This document shows positions 28,245 to 41,316 of a DNA stretch of 64,000 nt, piece by piece. Both the position numbers and the translations under genes were made by a program. The notes under the pieces were generated by a model, which worked only from the letters and a program-made list of their open reading frames with translations, ran no database searches and was not told the origin of the DNA. Source of the DNA: Chionis minor (lineage: Eukaryota; Chordata; Aves; Charadriiformes; Chionididae); NCBI GenBank assembly GCA_013398295.1, contig VZSF01007823.1, positions 2,105,213 to 2,169,212 of the forward strand, in the 5' to 3' direction. Positions within the stretch are counted from its first letter, which is position 1; each line of letters opens with the position of its first letter.

Positions 28245-28965
28245 AAGTATGTTGGGTGAAATCAGCTGGGCCTGACAGCATTTGTTGTAAAGTACATGGT
28301 GAGCAGTCTCAGAGGCGTTGGTGCTTACCCTCGGCACTTTATAGAAGATGGGTGAGAAGTCCAGGAGGTTGAAGAGGATAAGTACGTTTAAAAGGGAGAA
28401 AAGGAAAAGTAGAGCATTATGGATCAGTCATTCAAATCTCATATTAAAATAAATAATTAAACTATTTGTAAATACCAGGAAGAAAACAAGGAGGTAACTG
28501 ACAACCAATATGTTCTTCTCCAAGACCAAATTGTGTCAAATCAAAATATTTTTCTATGATCCAGTAACAAGCATTTGAGTAGGAGGAAGCAGTATGTGTT
28601 CTATATCTTGATTTCAGGAAAGCTTCTGATACTGTCTTTCATGATGTGCTTATAATCAGGCTAGCTCCCCCAGTTACGTTTGATGGCAGCACTAAAGCGG
28701 GAGCAGGGAAAGTGGGAACACTGGACTCGGTGATTTTCAGTAGTTCATTGACAAAACCGAGGACAGTACCACACAACTATCCAGAAGACCTGACCCCATC
28801 TAGTATTATTAAATATTTCAGTAATAATCTAGGTGATGAAACAAAAAAGCACATGTCCTGCCTGTTCAGAACCTGTATTCTGGGGGAGAAAACAAGACTT
28901 CCGAATGACCACAAGAATAAAGAGAAGTTCTAAAAAGAGAGAACATAATTCAGACAGGACACATG
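28245..28965 (+). mobile_element. Ancient CR1/L3-type LINE fragment, reverse-transcriptase region
   Basis: This is a degraded internal piece of a CR1-like LINE in plus orientation. DNA at 28355-28500 follows the family pattern of the RT N-terminal half (...GAGGATAAGTACGTTTAAAAGGG..., then ATGGATCAGTCATTCAAAT, then AAACTATTTGTAAATACC). At 28592-28651 the frame reads VCVLYLDFRKASDTVFHDVL, matching the RT block usually written 'VYLDFSKAFDTVSH'. Near 28805-28845 it reads KYFSNNLGDET, like the 'NIFINDLGDGT' block that precedes the FADD catalytic motif. Several stops and frame shifts break it and the catalytic block is not intact. The left boundary is approximate. Confidence 0.78.
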
Positions 28966-31900
28966 CTTCTGTACGTAGACAAGAATTGGTTAGTTATTTG
29001 ATTGCAGTTAAGTATATTAGAAAAGAATGAAAAGAAACATTACTTTCCCCTTCCCTGGTGCTTTCCCTCGCTTCTTAGTATTGTAAAACACCTGAGCTTG
29101 AACTCCCTCTTTTTACTGATATATTTTCAGAAATATCCTTCCTTGCATTTCATTTCCTTTGCTAACTTACAGTGTAATTTCCACGATAAAGGCTTGTATT
29201 ACCATTTTAGTATAGCTCCTTAGTATGATGACCTACATTTCATTTTCTGCATGTTTCCTTCTTACACTGAGATCAAAGGAGAGCTAATGATTGAAGCACT
29301 CCGGTCTTAGGAAAATCCCTGTCCTCCTTTTGCACTAAGGTGGTGTGTGCTTGTGCTTCATAGCATTTCTTTACCAAACTGCCAACTCTGCTGTTTCCTA
29401 TAAACTCACTTTTTGTATGTCCACTCGCTTGCAGCTTCATTTCTATTTCCCTTTACCCTTCACGACCCATTCCCATGGAATAATTTTCTGATGCGATTTT
29501 TCTCGAATTCATTGTCTCAATATTTCTCTACCCCAACCGGATGCAGAGAGCCGTCTGGATAATTCTGAGAACTCTAAAACCGCACTGGAGCAAAACGCAC
29601 TAGGAATCATTTACTGAAATGCATGACCTTGGAATAGCATAGTTCCAAAGCACAGATGGAGTTTACCAGATGTCTGAGACTATGAAATGATGAGATTTTA
29701 AAGATTCAGTGCTTCAGACTGGTTTAAACAACTGAGATTGCAGTATAGGATAGGGATACTGCAAGTATACTTAAACAAGCACATTTATACATGGATCCAT
29801 GATTTTGGTGCCCAGTTTACCCACCCTGCCTTTTACAGCGTGCGCTTACCAGTGCGATGCAGGTACATCCTGAGGACAGTGGAAGGCTTGGTCTTCATTG
29901 ATACAAAATGTGGAGTTCTTCCTTGAACCATCAGAGCTGGTCTGGTGGTGATAAACCCTCTGTTGATGGCTGTCCGGTGTTTGGCTCTTCAAGATGTCAC
30001 GTGCTTATATTTTGGTGGTGACTGAAAAGATGGAAAATCCGTCTAATGTGGGAACAGCACCTACCCAGAAGAACTGTTCTCCAAAACACATTATCTTTCA
30101 AATTTCCAGAGCTGAAAATACAGCAGTAAGGATTCTTCACCTAGGTGGTGTCTTAAACCAGTACCGTTGTTCGCAATGTGGTTTGTACAGCAAGGTCCTG
30201 TCTGTAGGGGCTTTCAAAGATACGTAAATATTGTTCCTTCTCTGTTTAAAAGCTGCCTGGGGACATGAATTTCTTTTGAGGAGATATTTTTCCTGTCCCC
30301 ACTCTCTTTTGCTTGATCACCAAAGGGCCAAGTTTCTTCATAGTTCCAACATCCCCCAACAGCTGAAGCTTCCTTTACTATTTTGGTCAACTCTCAGCTA
30401 CTGACCATGGTTGTCTATTAAACATAACAGGGCATCTCTACTGCTCGTAAATAAAAGACCGGCTAGTCTGTCTGTTTTCAAATGCCACCACGTGCTGAAA
30501 TCACTGCTATTGCTTAGTGACACTCTGTTTTCTCAGCCTACAACAATTTGCCTCAGCACTGTCATTTAATCACGTAAGGGTTAGTTGCAGATGAACGGGA
30601 GAAGGTTGAGCAGTTCATTTTCTTTGGACATGAGAATTGAGATGCCATTGTCAAAACCCTGTGAAATGTGACTTTTTCTCCTGTCTACCATTCTTCCTAT
30701 TTTTTCTTCCCATTTTGCAGGCAACTCCTTGTTGGCAAACTCCTTCTCTACTGATATCCTCTGCTGGTCTTGTCCTCAGATTCCTCCACCAAGTCCTGCA
30801 GCCTAGCAGTCTCATCACACCCCCGTACATCTCAATGCACGATGAACAATGAAGTCAACTCCCTTTCCACCCTCTTCTCATCATCGACGCACCAAGGAGC
30901 CCCTTCTCAGTATTCTGAGGTACTGCTGAACACCAGCTGAAAGACCTGGAAGGGAGTTTTTCCAAAACTCAACAGACACTACCCAAATTAAATTGTGGTC
31001 TTCTGGCTTGCCCCAATTTAGTTATGGGGAAATGGGAGCGGAAGAAGAATTGCTGGAGGTGAAAAAATAGGCTGTTTCAGAGTTTCAGCAATTCCTTTTT
31101 CTGTCCTTTTCCTCCTGCCCTGACCTACGTACCTCAAGGAAACCCTATATGTGTAGCAGAATACCTTATATTCAGAATACCTTTTGTTTGGCTCGAGAGG
31201 CACTTGAACTTTTGGTTCAAAGGGGATGTTAGGAGACTTTGCCAATTTTTTTTTTTTTTCTTGACCAGCAAGGCCAACTGCTAAGAAGAAGAAGAAAAGC
31301 ACTTGTTCAAATATGTGAAATTAGTTTGTAAAGAGATTTCAGCTGAGGAATTAACGTTTAATTTTTCATATTTGTACAAGTTGGTTTTTACCACCAATTT
31401 AAAGAATTAGTATTAGTGGATCACACTGGTGGATTCTGTACCAACACGTCGTAAGACCCAGTTTCTGTCACATGGAAATTACCATCTAAATAGACAGAAG
31501 AAATATTATTATCCCGTTCGCAGACAGGGCATTCAAGCACGAACACGCTAAGGAATAAGCCTGAGGATGTGCAGAAAGCCTACATCAGTCAAGTGAGCCA
31601 TACCGGGGGATAAACAACACAAGCCCTTTACTTACTCCTGCTCCAGACACTCTGTATCTTCCTTTAAATCAGCCTATTAATTCACCACCAGCAGCACCAC
31701 AGGTGAAGAAGCTGTTGAAACAGATTTGCTTTTGCTTGTCATTTATTATGTACATGAGAACAAGAGACTGAATTCAATATGAATCAATGAGATCAATATA
31801 TCTGCTGCAGGAATTAATTAATTTTAAATATAGATTTTTTTAAAAAGTATATTATGCTTATTTATGCTCTTAAATCACTCAAAATCAGAATGTGTCTGAA

Positions 31901-33106
31901 TAGTGAAAACGTACCTACCAATTGAAGAATGGGGAATTTAAGGTAAAAACAAACAGGCCAGCTTGATAACAAGTACATGATAAACAGACATTTTACTGAA
32001 AAGGAGACTTTTCAGATATTTCCATGACATGTTGTTGCCACTTGAAATGTAGTGCCTTCTGTTGCTGTCTCAGAATATCTGGCAGAACATGTTGTATGTA
32101 ATTAGACGCTATTTTTTCAATGTATAATTTTTTTATATTCTGTCTTCTCTGATAAGCATCGTGCAAGACAAATGTTCTACTTGCTAAATAATTTCCTCAG
32201 AAAAATCGAACAAACGCATCTCTAGGATTTTCTGTTACTAGCATTTTTTTTTCGTTACTCCCAGTTTTAAAAATCCCTAATACAATCAAGCAAAAACTTT
32301 AAGATGCTTTGGCTTGCTATCAAATCTTCTATTAAGGGAAAAGATATAAAAAAGAGATATATAAAAAGAAGTAGTAATCACACAAAATAATAATGGAACA
32401 AATTATAATAATCATTAAAACTACCATTACATCTAAATTTATCTTTCTATTAGTTACATGGAATAAACAGTCAGACTGAGGAGCTTACACTGTGAGCTCA
32501 CTAAAATGTAGGAATTCACCACACTGAACCACTCCTGTGCTTAAAACGGCACTTTCCTTTACTGCCTTGTCGTAAATGAATGTTAATCAGTAGCACTCCG
32601 GCAAACTTTTACCCAACTAAATCATTTCTTGGTTCCCCAGGTAGAATTTGGACCTTTCCCGAAAGCATTGGGAAGGCTAGGGACTGATTTTAACCAGCAA
32701 TGTTTTAAAAAGCAAAAAGGAAAGGGGTGAAAATGAAAATCAGCCGAGGCAATGCTAAACAAGGCACTTGGTGGTGACGAGAGCTTTGTAAGACACCCGA
32801 CCCTGAGGTCAGCACATCTTCCCTGGCCCTCGCAGGGCTTGCGCAGGAAAACGGCAGCTTTTTTTCCTCCCGTTATCGCCTCGGCAGGGAGCTGCGTAGG
32901 GAAGCGCAGGACCCGCAGTTTTCCCGGGTTCTGGCACCACGTGCCGTGCATTAGATTTGCACTTCTTCAAAACAGCTTATGAGACGCAAGCAAATATTTG
33001 CACACTTGGCTCCCCGCAAATGAAAACAATTCGGTTCTCGGTTGAGCACTGCCTGCTAGCAAGGAAGGCAGTGAAATCAGAGCAAATCAGGAGATGAAAT
33101 TCCACC
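28966..33106. other. Intergenic flank, no gene recognised
   Basis: AT-rich DNA with A/T runs, for example near 31245-31258 and 31795-31860. A polypyrimidine-AG ending at 30720 (CCCATTTTGCAG) is acceptor-like but has no convincing partner donor. Nothing else stands out. Confidence 0.5.
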
Positions 33107-33661
33107 ATGCCGTGGTCCCTACAGCCGCGGTATGCCGTGCCGTACCGTTTTGGACATGATGCACTCTGGTTCCCTGGACCAAACATCCATGCACGAGGTT
33201 CGAAGCTCTGCCTTTTCTCCTACCACATCCTACCCCAGCCATCCTCCCTGGTACGAGAGGATGGTACGCACAAGCTTTTCGCTTTTGATCGTATTCCTGT
33301 CTCACCCATTCCTTGTCCCGTTTCAGGTGACACCACCGACGTGCTGCCCAGGCCTTTTCCCAGCGCTACTTTTGGTCACTGGTGGAGGGACAATGAGAGG
33401 CTTCATATTGCAGTTATGGCAGCTCCTCCAGGAGGACACTTAGAAAGAACTGGCTCTTCCTGGACAACGCTTTGCCTGAGGAAGACGAAAAAAGTCATTG
33501 AGTTTCTGAAACTCTTTGTCTCTGTAATTGTCCCTTGTCAGCTGAAGGTTCTGGTCCAGGGAGAAGAGGTGGAACCAGTGAGTTGTCCAACAGCAAGTTG
33601 CAAAACTTCAAAATCAAGCTTGCTGGCACCACCACCTCACCACCATTGCACTGCATGGTGA
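33107..33661 (+). other. 184-codon open frame of unknown status
   Basis: An uninterrupted ATG-to-stop frame with a good start context (TTCCACCATGCC). The predicted protein has no signal peptide, transmembrane segment or motif that I recognise and is rich in P, S, H and C, as expected of non-coding DNA of this composition. A polypyrimidine tract and AG (GTCCCGTTTCAG, ending 33326) lie inside it. By my rough estimate, a frame this long is expected about once in a few windows of this size by chance. I therefore do not call it a gene. Confidence 0.15.
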
Positions 33662-36600
33662 TTGCCCCTCAGAACCTTGTGACCTCTGAGTCCCACCAGC
33701 CCGCAGCAAAGCATGCTGTGGTGGAAAAATCCAACATGGGCAAAGTCGTGATTAAGGATCCTGAGGCCATCCTCCAAACCTTCTTAGTTTGGACTGCATG
33801 AGTCAGAGGTATCATTGAATCCATCTGGACCACCGGTCTCCACAGGATTCCTATCTGACAAGGCCCATTCTCCCATCCAGTGCCCATCCCAGAGCAGCTG
33901 CCAACTACTTACCCAACAAGAGCTACCACTCAGTTGTCTGTAGGCCTTGGTGGACCCCTCAACACAGATTTACAGGCATCCTGGAAGGCTTCACTGGAAG
34001 CCCTCATGATATCTGTGTTTTCCCCTCCTCCAGCACCAATTTCAAAGCGGGTGCTGAAACCTTCTTTCCAAGCAGGATCATTCACAGCGTGAAGGTGCCT
34101 GCCTGTCATGTGGAAGAGGCTGAAACCCGCTGTGTGCTGTTGGGTCACGAAGCCGTACTCAAGCAACAGTGGAGGATGGGGCTGGTTTAACCACACGCTA
34201 TGAAATGCTACAAGTGAGTGGAATGTGCTTTTTTCTCTGACTGCAATATGGCAGGTCCTGATTGACAGACCAGACACAAATGTGCAGACTGCGCAAGCTG
34301 CACAAGTCAGTGCAGCCTTCATGGCTGCTGGGTCCTACACAGCTTCTGCATGGAATAAGGTGAGTCTTTCCATCTGGACCAGGAGAACAAGGACTCATTT
34401 CTTCAGCAGCTTTATGCCTATCTTCCGCAGTCTGTGAGTCACTGGAGAAGCGAGATGACCCCGCACATCTGACCATGCTTTCACTAATGGGGTAAACTGA
34501 GAAGGTTAAGGTGGAGTCCAACTAGCTGTAAATGACTTTTCTATTCCGTTCTGTCTGCTAGAGGAGTGGTTTATGTTTGCCTGCTTTACCCACTCACTCC
34601 CCAGGGGACCTCAATCCACACTGGGCAAGCATGGTTACACTGACTGTGTCTGCCCTGGCCCTCTATGTCTTTTTTTGACCTTTGGATCGTTCTGGCGTGC
34701 GGCTGTGACTGCTGCCTCCACAACCCTCAGGAAACATCACAGGCTGTGGGCTACATGTTTTGCTGGAGAAAAATGCGGCTGACAAGTGGCTGTGCCACAC
34801 AGCTCAGGAAAGGGAGGAGGGTGAGGAGAGATTTGCTTGCTGTCCGCTTCTTGGGAGGTGGTGGAGAGAATGGCAGTGGGAATAAGGCTGTGTAAGCAGC
34901 TCGTATAGATGGGGGAGTAAGATTTGATAAGGGCTAGAAAGGCAAAGAATGGAACTAGCCGGCTGGATCCTGCAGGACAAAAATAAGAGTACCCTTTCAC
35001 CAAGGAAACCTTCTTTCCCCCTGTCCACAGTGGCACAAGACCTTCTGTTCTGTCGTGGCCTGTTCTCCCTCTTTTTTATCTCTAGAGAAATTGGCCATTT
35101 TCCCATTTACCTAGGCATTTGGCAAACTGCTTCATGGAGTGGCAATGCCTTCTGAACTTCACAAAAGGCCATCTGCACCCTACATGTTATGAAGCCTCTC
35201 CATTTCGTGGAGAGGAGATGCCCCAACAGTGACCATATGGTCTGGAGCCTGCTGGCATTTTGCGTCCTTTCAGCCTTTCAGCCAAAAGAGGTCTCTGAAG
35301 ACAGGGGGACACAGCAGGCAGTACTCTTCCTTGTGCTCCATTAACTAGCCTACCTAGCACTTCTTGGGAGCTTAACTCAGTGGCTCTAGATGGAGCCAGA
35401 AACTCTCCTGGCCAAAGCTGCAACTCATACCCCCTGCCAATTGCTCAAAAAAAAGAAATTCATAGAAAAGCAGCCCGCTTACTCAGGCTGGAATGAGAAT
35501 TACTAGCACAGGGGATTGATGATGCAGGCTTAGGCTAGGAGTAGGCTCGCAGAGATTTCCTGGATCTGTCTTCTGTGCAGGAGATACCTTCTCATTGTGA
35601 CTGTCCTGCATAGTCTGTCCAGAGCATGGCTATCCAAAGGAGTGTCTGATTTAGCGGCATACTCCCACTGGAAGATGTGTTCAAAGTGTCTGTACCACAG
35701 ACATGGGGGACAGCTGTCATGTCACCACCCTGCATAATTCTCTCCTCAGGTCTTCAAGGACATGGACACCTCAAACTTGTTCTCATTACCAGCTGGCAAC
35801 CTCCTGATAGTGCCGCAGTGCTGTTTCCTTCAAGCTCTAGGTTGCTCTGTGCTGGCCTTCCTGGAAGAAAAAAAAGATTTATGTTACCAAAAAAACCAAC
35901 AACAACAACAATGAAAAACCCCCAAAACTCAACAATAACAAAAAGACATAAAAGATATAGGTGCTTCAGCACGGGGGAACAGCAAAAGAAGGTACAGCAA
36001 GCAAAGCAGGGAAAAGATTAAGCAGGGGAAGCCTTAGGGAAGATGAAGAAGTGAGTTGCAAATGTTAGAGGGCTAGCAGTCGGCAGGAAACATGAGGGGC
36101 CTGACATGATTTGGGTCTTTTTATATCCTAGGAAGCACTCAGAGCATCATAGGATCTCCTGAAGAACTTCAGTCCACACCGGAGCGTTTTGTGATGGTGT
36201 GGCCCACTGGCTGCTTTGAACACGTTAGGAGTGAGCACACAGTTAAGTGCCCACCTGAAAGTGGTTTGGTTTCCTCTGGAAAGGATGTAGTTCGCATGCA
36301 GCAAAACTGCTCTGTGGTCCCAGCCAGCGAGCGGCAAGTGGGGACACCTGGGTGCACTCACTCCAGAGCCACATCAGCGCTCCCAGCCAAACTGCACACG
36401 TATCTGCAGCTGGTGGCCGGCATTGCACAGCACGCAGACGTAGCTGCTGCTGCAAGGAAATCACAAACCAAGGACAAGACAGTGAGACAGCCCTGAGATG
36501 AGACAGAACAAGCAGACTCCTGATGACAGCTTGGCACCAGACCAGATCACAAGTACAGTCAAACCAAGTATTGCTGGGAGTATTAGCCACCCCCAAAGGA

Positions 36601-36800
36601 ACTGGCAGCAGCTGAGTCCGTGGCTTCAGCCGCAGCCCGCAGCAGTGAGGATCGGTGACTGGCTACGGCCAAGGAGCCTCCTCCATGGCAGCACTGTGCC
36701 GGAGGCAGGAGGAAGCAAGCCCAGCTTGCTCCTCAAGAGGGACATGAGAATCACATCACCACAAGTCATTGGATGATGTGGCCAAAAGGTGCAGCTTGTT
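33662..36800. other. Unassigned moderately GC-rich block with broken open frames
   Basis: This block is richer in GC than its surroundings and holds many medium open frames on both strands (for example 33930-34322 minus and 36191-36496 plus). A plus-strand frame from about 33900 to 34189 stays open for some 95 codons but has no start or recognised domain. An A-rich (AAC)n tract lies at 35867-35960. This could be an old retroposed sequence or pseudogene that I cannot identify, or non-coding DNA. I assign no function. Confidence 0.3.
34255..34359 (+). other. Exon-like segment with splice signals (105 nt)
   Basis: A pyrimidine-rich tract (CTTTTTTCTCTGACTGCAATATGGCAG) precedes position 34255, and AAG|GTGAGT follows 34359, a near-perfect donor. 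The 105 bases between are open in one frame (35 codons, phase 0; starts VLIDRPDTNVQTAQAAQVSA). Another donor-like CAA|GTGAGT sits at 34212-34220. I recognise no protein family. It may be an exon of an unannotated plus-strand gene or lncRNA, a remnant of a pseudogene, or chance. Confidence 0.25.
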
Positions 36801-39800
36801 CATTTTGTTTGGATTTACCTGATGTTGGTGAAGTGATAGAGATTCGCGTTACCACTGGCATTAAGGTATTTATACTTAGGCCCAAGGTGATAAAGAGACT
36901 TTGGCTTCCAAATACTTTCATCAAGCTATGCCTTCGCATTTGCTGAAAACATTTCTCAGTTTGCTGAAAGCAAGATTTCACACTACATGTTTGACCAAAC
37001 TTCTTCCTGCTGTCAGAAAAGTAAAGTCATTTCTCATTTCATGGTAGGAAGTCATAAAAACAAACCCGTCACTCATCCATGCCCCACAGGCTTTTTAGAC
37101 TCTTTTCTTTTGGCACATGTTCTACTGCTGGAGAACCTTTCTAGATAATTGGGCAACAAAGTGTTAATGCTTTCTGGGGCAGGGATTGAGGGGCAGACTT
37201 TTTTCCAGAAGGAAACAGAACAATGTCTAATGTAGACAAAACTTCAGGTTTGTTCTTTGTTGACCTTTTAATGTGGCAGGGATTAATCCTCGCCACTTCT
37301 TTCTTTCATGTCAGTCTGGATTTAATAATGAGAGGCACAGTGCAAAGACCATCTTTTCTCGCCTTTTGGGAATAGATTGAACACGGTTACAGTCATTATG
37401 TCCACAAGCAGCCTGATTGTATTATTTTTGTGTTTCAACATATAAAAAAAGCTGCCCTAGGGATAACAGGCGGATCTAAGTAACGTACACATAACATATG
37501 GGCTCCTGCTGCGTATTTTTGACACTCCTTAACAGTGAGAATTAAGATCTATGGCTCTCATCTTTCAGCTGATAACATCAAGACAGGCTGCAGTGACTAC
37601 ACAGAGCCTTCCTGAAATCAAATTGGTCTCTGAGCAAACACAGCAGTTCATGTGGGAACTACTAAATAAGAACAATTTCGGCCAGCAGCTTAAACTGCAG
37701 CGTACCTAGAAACAAGCACTATTTACTGCAGCAGGTGAAGCCTTAGCTGCTGGCTGTCTCTGACTTGGTTCTGTGATAAAGGGTCACGGTTTTATTAGGG
37801 ATATGGACAGGAACTACCAACAGCAGCTCATAGCTATGCAAAGAGGTAATCTCCGGTGGAAAAAAACCCAACCGTCACCAAATAATTAATCTTGCATTCC
37901 TCTTGCAATCTCTCCCACACAAATGGGGGAAGGTGTGTCATGATTCACATCGCTGCCAAAATAGCACGACGTGGCATTTCTTAGTTTAATTGTTTCAACA
38001 GATCGTTTGTTTTTCTTTTCAGTAAGAATGAGTTTGATTTGAGCTCTCATCCTTGAAATATCGGGGTGAACTTCATTAAAGGCAGTTTACCGTCCCCAAA
38101 TGACTAACAGGACCCCCAGTGCCGCGGGAAGCGGAGCGGACGGGGCGACTGCCCACTCTCCAGGCAGCTAAGCCAGCACGGCACGTCGCCAGTCACAGCC
38201 GTGCCCTCCCATGTCCTGCAGCACGTGTTCAACACAGGGTGGCAATGGTCTGTGGCAAGTGGTGAGAAGAGAATACTGTAAGCAAGACCCCTGAGAAAGC
38301 TGGATTTTGTGGGAGAAAGCCCAGGAGAAACAGATTACCCGCTACTGGGAATTTGAACCAGACTTCTACCTTCTACCTTTTTAATCATGAGCCATAAGAA
38401 CAGCCGTAAGGATGTTCTTATGCCCCGGGAGTCTCATGGGAACATCCACAGGCAGCATTGAGAAGAAGCCCTTACGTGCTGGCCACACACCTTACCCACA
38501 TGTACAATTTACTCATTTCTTCAGTTGATGCTATATTTTCCCTTAGAAATGTCAGAAGTGGCTTCCCACACTACTAGCTTCTACTCAGCACTTACATATT
38601 GTAGTAAGTATTTTAGTAGTAAGTATTTTAAAGTAGGTTGATAATAAGTTCATAAAACCTTTGTAAAATCTCAATGCATTCAGCACGTGCTTGTTTATTG
38701 TATGTCAGTCTGGCTTTCTCAACAGTAAAAATGAAGACAATGAATCCCTAGTTAGACAATTACTTAAAACACTGGATACACATCCAAAGCACTGAAATGC
38801 TTTTTAGAGAAATACAGGAGTGCACACATGTGACTACTAACAAGCTATTGTGTTTTCTAACCAAGCAATTATCATATTAAAAGCAAACTACATGGCAATA
38901 CAAAGAAACAAACCAGAGTAATGGGCTAGAGTTTCCCAGATTTTTCCCTGTTGACTGATAAATATGTATTTGCACCACTTAATGGATATACCACATTGAG
39001 ACTAAGATGATTTGATCTCAATACTGTGTTCCTGAGTTTAGAGGATTCATGGCAAGTGCAAGGAACGAGGAAGTTGGAAAGCACAGCAAGGTAAGGAAGG
39101 GACTCAGCAATTCACCTTGAGAGTGCCATTTTATCTATCCCTTGTTAAGGGATTAATGCAACACATTGAAATTGGTGAGGATTTTACTGCTGAGTTAATA
39201 AGAATTGTGAGCTATAAATCATGGCGGAAAAAAGGGCTCCTGCAGTCACTACAGAGGGCACATGAAGAAACAGGAAATAAACTTACTTTTCAAGTCTCCT
39301 AGTGTTTATCTGAAAGTAATCTGTGAGTTTACACAACATGCATTAGTTCTCCGTAACTGGTAAACAGAGGCAATTCCCTTTCATCTTTACATTGATATAG
39401 CCTTCCATGCACTTCTGTAGGACAAGCCACAGGTCACACACAGAAGAAGATTTCTTCAAGGCAACACGGTGTCACTCACCTTATCTTAATCAAAAATGGA
39501 ACCTGCAGTCCCCAGGACCTTCCTTTGACATTGCCATAGAGGTTGAGTTCCCTTTTAGAAGCGATATTCACACATTACAGTTGCAATGAAATGTTTAGAT
39601 TTATTTCACTAATAATAACAAAATAATACTGATAAATTTAGGTACCCAAGACAGGACGTATTCTATGGTTTAGCAACCAGCATCTACATTTATTTAACAT
39701 TTTTTAAGGCCAAGCCTAGAAGAAGTGAAGCACAAGGCGGAGATTCAATCCGTACGTCCTTACAGGGCAAAGCCTCCCGAGTCTTTCAGTTCCAGACAGC

Positions 39801-40660
39801 ACCTGCCCTTCTGGGCGGTTTGCACTAGTTACTAGTGAACTTGGACTTTTCTCCTCCTTAAAGAACACATGTAAAAAACACCAACGACACTGATGCTACC
39901 CCCCTCACGCCCAGCAGTAACTGAAACAGAAATCAGTAGAATGGGAACACAGCACATACGGCAACGGTGAGCAAATGTGGAAGCAGAGCTGCAGTCTGGT
40001 TTGCAGTAGCCCTTGACCTCCGCTTGAAATCCTGGAACAGACAGCCATGACTGAGCTAATACACACTTTAGGGATAAAGAATGGATTGTCTTACACAATA
40101 TTTGCAGTGACAGTAATTTATTCAATAAAAAACAGCTCATGCCTACCCTGTCACAAATCTCTGGTAAATAGATTCTATTTATCTCTCCACCTACTTCTTA
40201 TTCCTGTCTTTGCCACTCATTATTCTCTCCACAGTCAAGAGTCACAGCATCTGATGCTTCGCTTCACTAGCGCACATTTCTTTGGTTAAAATCTCACCAG
40301 AGACATCCCTCACAGTGGAAGTTCAGTCACCGCTCAATAGCAGTATTGCTGACCTCCCTCCACGGCCTCCCAAGCCACTCACAGCTTTTCCTTACTTCAC
40401 CCCAGGCTGGTGACAGTAGAGGTCTAATAGCAAGTTATCTTCCCCTTCACACTTTTCTTGGAGTCCACTTCTTTCAAGGAATTCCTTGGCTGGCTTCCTG
40501 CCTTTGTGTTCAAGTTTCCCAGCTTTTTTAAATAAAAAGACCCCAAACAACAGAGAGTGGGAAGTTAATCAGTGTGAATAAAAATAGATTTGAAATGTAA
40601 AAAATGAACTCGGAACACCAAAATATTCCAATGTATGCTATATGGTCATTCTTATAATAA
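36801..40660. other. Intergenic flank, no gene recognised
   Basis: AT-rich. It includes a short duplicated AGTAAGTATTTTA motif at 38600-38635 and a small CpG-containing patch near 38105-38190. No exon or repeat family recognised. Confidence 0.5.
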
Positions 40661-41316
40661 TGCCCTGGTTTGAGCGACACAGGACTAATTTCTTCCTTAA
40701 TGCTTAGGAAAGCTGTATTTTTTAAAGATTCTAGTGTCTGAATTTGTGAAGATATTTACTTTATAGCCAGCTATGGTGTGTGGGTTTCAAGGTCTTAGTG
40801 TTTTCGATCTCGCCAGGTGCAGGGATGAGGAGAAGCAAGGCTTGGGCACCTGACCCAAGCTGGCCAACAGGATTATTTCATACCATCAACGTCACATTCG
40901 ATATAAATTAGAAAGTCTGCTGTGAAGTTGGCACTCCCCCTTGCTCGTGCTTCCCCTTGATGACGGTGATCCAGAGGACTTCTTGCCCCAGTGCCAGATC
41001 TCTGAGCCCTTCCCTTCCTCCTGAAGCGGTAGCGCTCTCAGTGTCTGACATTCACTGTCCACTGCTGGGAGTGCATGGCTTCCTATGGATGAAGTTGGCT
41101 GACTATAGTATATATGGGCATTGGGATCAATATGGGTTCTTTAGTGTTAGTACTGTTAATTATCTAGTTCTATCCTATTAAATCTGTTTGTCTTTCAACT
41201 CCTGGGTTTCCTTGTTTTCTTCCCAATTCCCCTTCCTGGGTGGGGAGGGGTCATCGGGTGAGAGAATAATTGTCTAAACGACAATAAATTGTTATGGGTT
41301 TTCGCAAACCATAACA
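40661..41316 (+). mobile_element. Solo LTR of an ERVL-type avian endogenous retrovirus (old copy)
   Basis: The segment starts TGCCCTGGTTTGAGC and ends CAAACCATAACA, the TG...CA ends expected of an LTR. Internal order fits the common avian ERVL LTR: a 'CTGGCCAACAGGATTATTTC' block and a 'CATACCATCAACGTCAC' block, then a TATA-like ATATAAATTA (40901-40910), a polyadenylation-type ATTAAA (41177-41182), a pyrimidine-rich 3' part, a GGGTGGGGAGGGG block, and the terminal sequence. No gag, pol or env sequence is attached, so it is a solo LTR left by recombination. The flanking five bases are AATAA and AATAT, a possible decayed target-site duplication. Divergence from the consensus as I remember it suggests an old insertion. 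Confidence 0.82.

Noticed and set aside
33541..34190. Possible processed pseudogene of a housekeeping enzyme such as GAPDH
   Set aside because: A few short resemblances (an 'SC-T' block and a 'GIL-G' block) appeared when I compared by eye, but the intervening sequence does not align in order. I could not support any identity.
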